In this document: piece by piece, positions 62,478 through 64,000 of the stretch
Layout: every line of letters begins with the position of its first letter
Position numbering within the stretch: the first letter of the stretch is position 1
Source: Bugulina stolonifera
Lineage: Eukaryota; Bryozoa; Gymnolaemata; Cheilostomatida; Bugulidae
NCBI GenBank assembly: GCA_935421135.1
Contig: OW285190.1
Location: 14,332,501-14,396,500 of the forward strand
Direction: 5' to 3'
DNA length: 64,000 nucleotides
Notes under the pieces: model-generated
Seen by the model: only the letters and a program-made list of their open reading frames with translations
Database searches by the model: none
What the model was told of the DNA's origin: nothing
Made by a program: the position numbers and the translations under genes

Positions 62478-64000
62478 GTCAGTGAACATAATACTGTGCT
62501 ACATACAATATACTTGTACATTACCATATGCCAATTTCCGTGTTGAAGTCTAATGATCTTGGTGCACCATCCTCATTAAAAGAAAGCTCAGACAACTTTG
62601 GTCTACATGGTCGAGGAGCAAACATTTTATTTGGTCTTTTTGGTCAAAGCTTAGGATAGTCATTTGGGAAAGGGCAAAGTACAATAAAGTAAAACATAAC
62701 CAAGACCTAAAAATTTACGTGTTTAGATTTAGAGTTGTCCCCTTTTTTATAAATAGTAATTTGTAAACCTACCGCTAAACAAAAACAAGGAGTTTGTGGT
62801 GTGTCCAACTTTTAGTCTTTGCAGCTGCATTTTTTACATTCAATGTTTTTGCAGCATAATTTTACATAGAAAACTGAGGCAAGTGTGGCCACCTTTTAAA
62901 TAATACCGAAACTCGCACTGTATTACTATTACATGTATATGGTGCTGCATGTTGTAAGCACCCATCTGAGGTTATATGGTTACCTCTACACCTCCGCACT
63001 TTTCGTGACATGGCATACTCTGCCTACGCATTTTTTACTCGATAAAAAATATTCCCCAATCAAGGGTGGCGATATTCAGATATAAGAGTAGACTACCTTG
63101 CTATTGATTACCCAACTCTCTATAGAGTTCCTATGAAAAAGATGGCGCTGTATTTGGTTAGAGGCGAAATAGTTGGACTATGATAGTCTATGTGAGATGA
63201 GACATGCTCATATACAATCTAATAAGTCATCATCCTAGAAACTGTTCCTGTCTAGTGCTAGTCACTAACAAGATTACTTATGAACTGGACAACGTTGATA
63301 ATTCTGGACACTGTGCATACATTGCTGATTTTCTCCAGGGTCTCACACAACCAACAGCTTTAGTCTAAGACTGTAGCCACCTGCTAAGACTTGTCAAGTA
63401 CAGTTCAATCTATAAACATTCTATAAAAATAGCACTTTTTCCGATGACGTCATCATGTTGAGATTTAGCAAATGGCAAACAGTTTACTGCAAATATGCTA
63501 CTATTATAATAGTACAGAAGCAACCTCTGGATATCTTGAAAAAAAATAGCCGTTCTAGCAATCGAAGTGGGGCCACATAAAAAAACATGTATCTAGATCA
63601 GAATTTTGTGCTGATTTCAAAAATGACATTTCTACACCTCCTAAGGTGCCAGTTCTAGGTATAATGGCAAGTTTTATTACTATTGTACAGATTCTATCGA
63701 TTTCGAAAATTGTTATGTATAACCAGGACACCACTATCACACACTTCTAATGTGTTTGAGAAACTCTGTTTAAATTACATAATGTAACATTTAACAAAGG
63801 AACACATTTTAAAATAGCATAAAGTTAGGAATAGTTTGAAAAATATCTGTTAATATCCGCTACTGAACTTGTGAGATTCCTATGAACATACAAGTCATAG
63901 ATTTGTACACCATTATCCTACACCTCTCTATCTACATTTCCTACTTGTTTACATCCTACACCAATAGGCTAGGCATGAAGAGTTGTGAGCAGCAACAATA
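62478..64000 (+). other. Downstream of ABITRAM exon 4; last exon not located
   Basis: Begins with a gtcagt donor. I looked for the expected conserved C-terminal exon on the plus strand and did not find it; no other gene is visible. AT-rich, with only short open frames. Confidence 0.4.

Overview
This window looks like nuclear DNA of a non-vertebrate animal. It is AT-rich, its genes are split by GT-AG introns of about 100 bp to several kb, spacing is fairly compact, and the proteins are metazoan in type. A sponge is my best guess from gene style and density, but that is inference; nothing in the sequence names the species. No bacterial operon, CRISPR array, rRNA or intact retrovirus was seen.

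Layout, left to right. (1) 465-10322 (+): a four-exon gene for a secreted-then-anchored protein with a peritrophin/chitin-binding-like cysteine domain, a Ser/Thr-rich stalk, one membrane helix and a long cytoplasmic tail. (2) About 10.4-23.7 kb: a gene-poor stretch full of DNA-transposon remnants, including two hAT-type elements with perfect 8-bp target duplications, a TTAA-flanked piggyBac-like MITE and one copy of a GCGAATTCGC-rich MITE. (3) 23.7-25.4 kb: a possible two-exon small gene (+), and a single-pass membrane ORF (-) next to a three-copy 163-bp tandem repeat. (4) 25.4-38.3 kb (+): a complete anion exchanger of the SLC4 AE type, about 22 coding exons and 1147 residues, with a likely alternative first exon at 30242. 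(5) 39.2-40.1 kb: an 893-bp foldback element. (6) 40.9-44.0 kb (-): a MADF-domain gene with two possible last exons, head-to-head with (7) 44.4-51.05 kb (+): a complete ABTB1 gene (ankyrin plus two BTB domains, 473 residues). (8) 52.5-54.9 kb (-): a complete four-exon gene for mitochondrial ATP synthase subunit e, with a hAT element in its first intron. (9) 55-59.2 kb: mostly non-coding, with a LINE reverse-transcriptase tail. (10) 59.4 to at least 62.5 kb (+): an ABITRAM (FAM206A/Simiate) gene whose last exon I could not find. Its promoter side carries a tight cluster of GC-rich hairpins, and its first intron holds a large palindrome and an antisense pseudogene split by a hAT MITE.

The genes do not form a pathway; this is ordinary metazoan gene order. 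The housekeeping genes are assigned with high confidence from residue-level similarity to known families. The unusual content is structural: precise transposon insertions, two of them into coding-like sequence, giant palindromes, an identical-arm hairpin array upstream of ABITRAM, and alternative first and last exons. I found no convincing undescribed multi-gene system.
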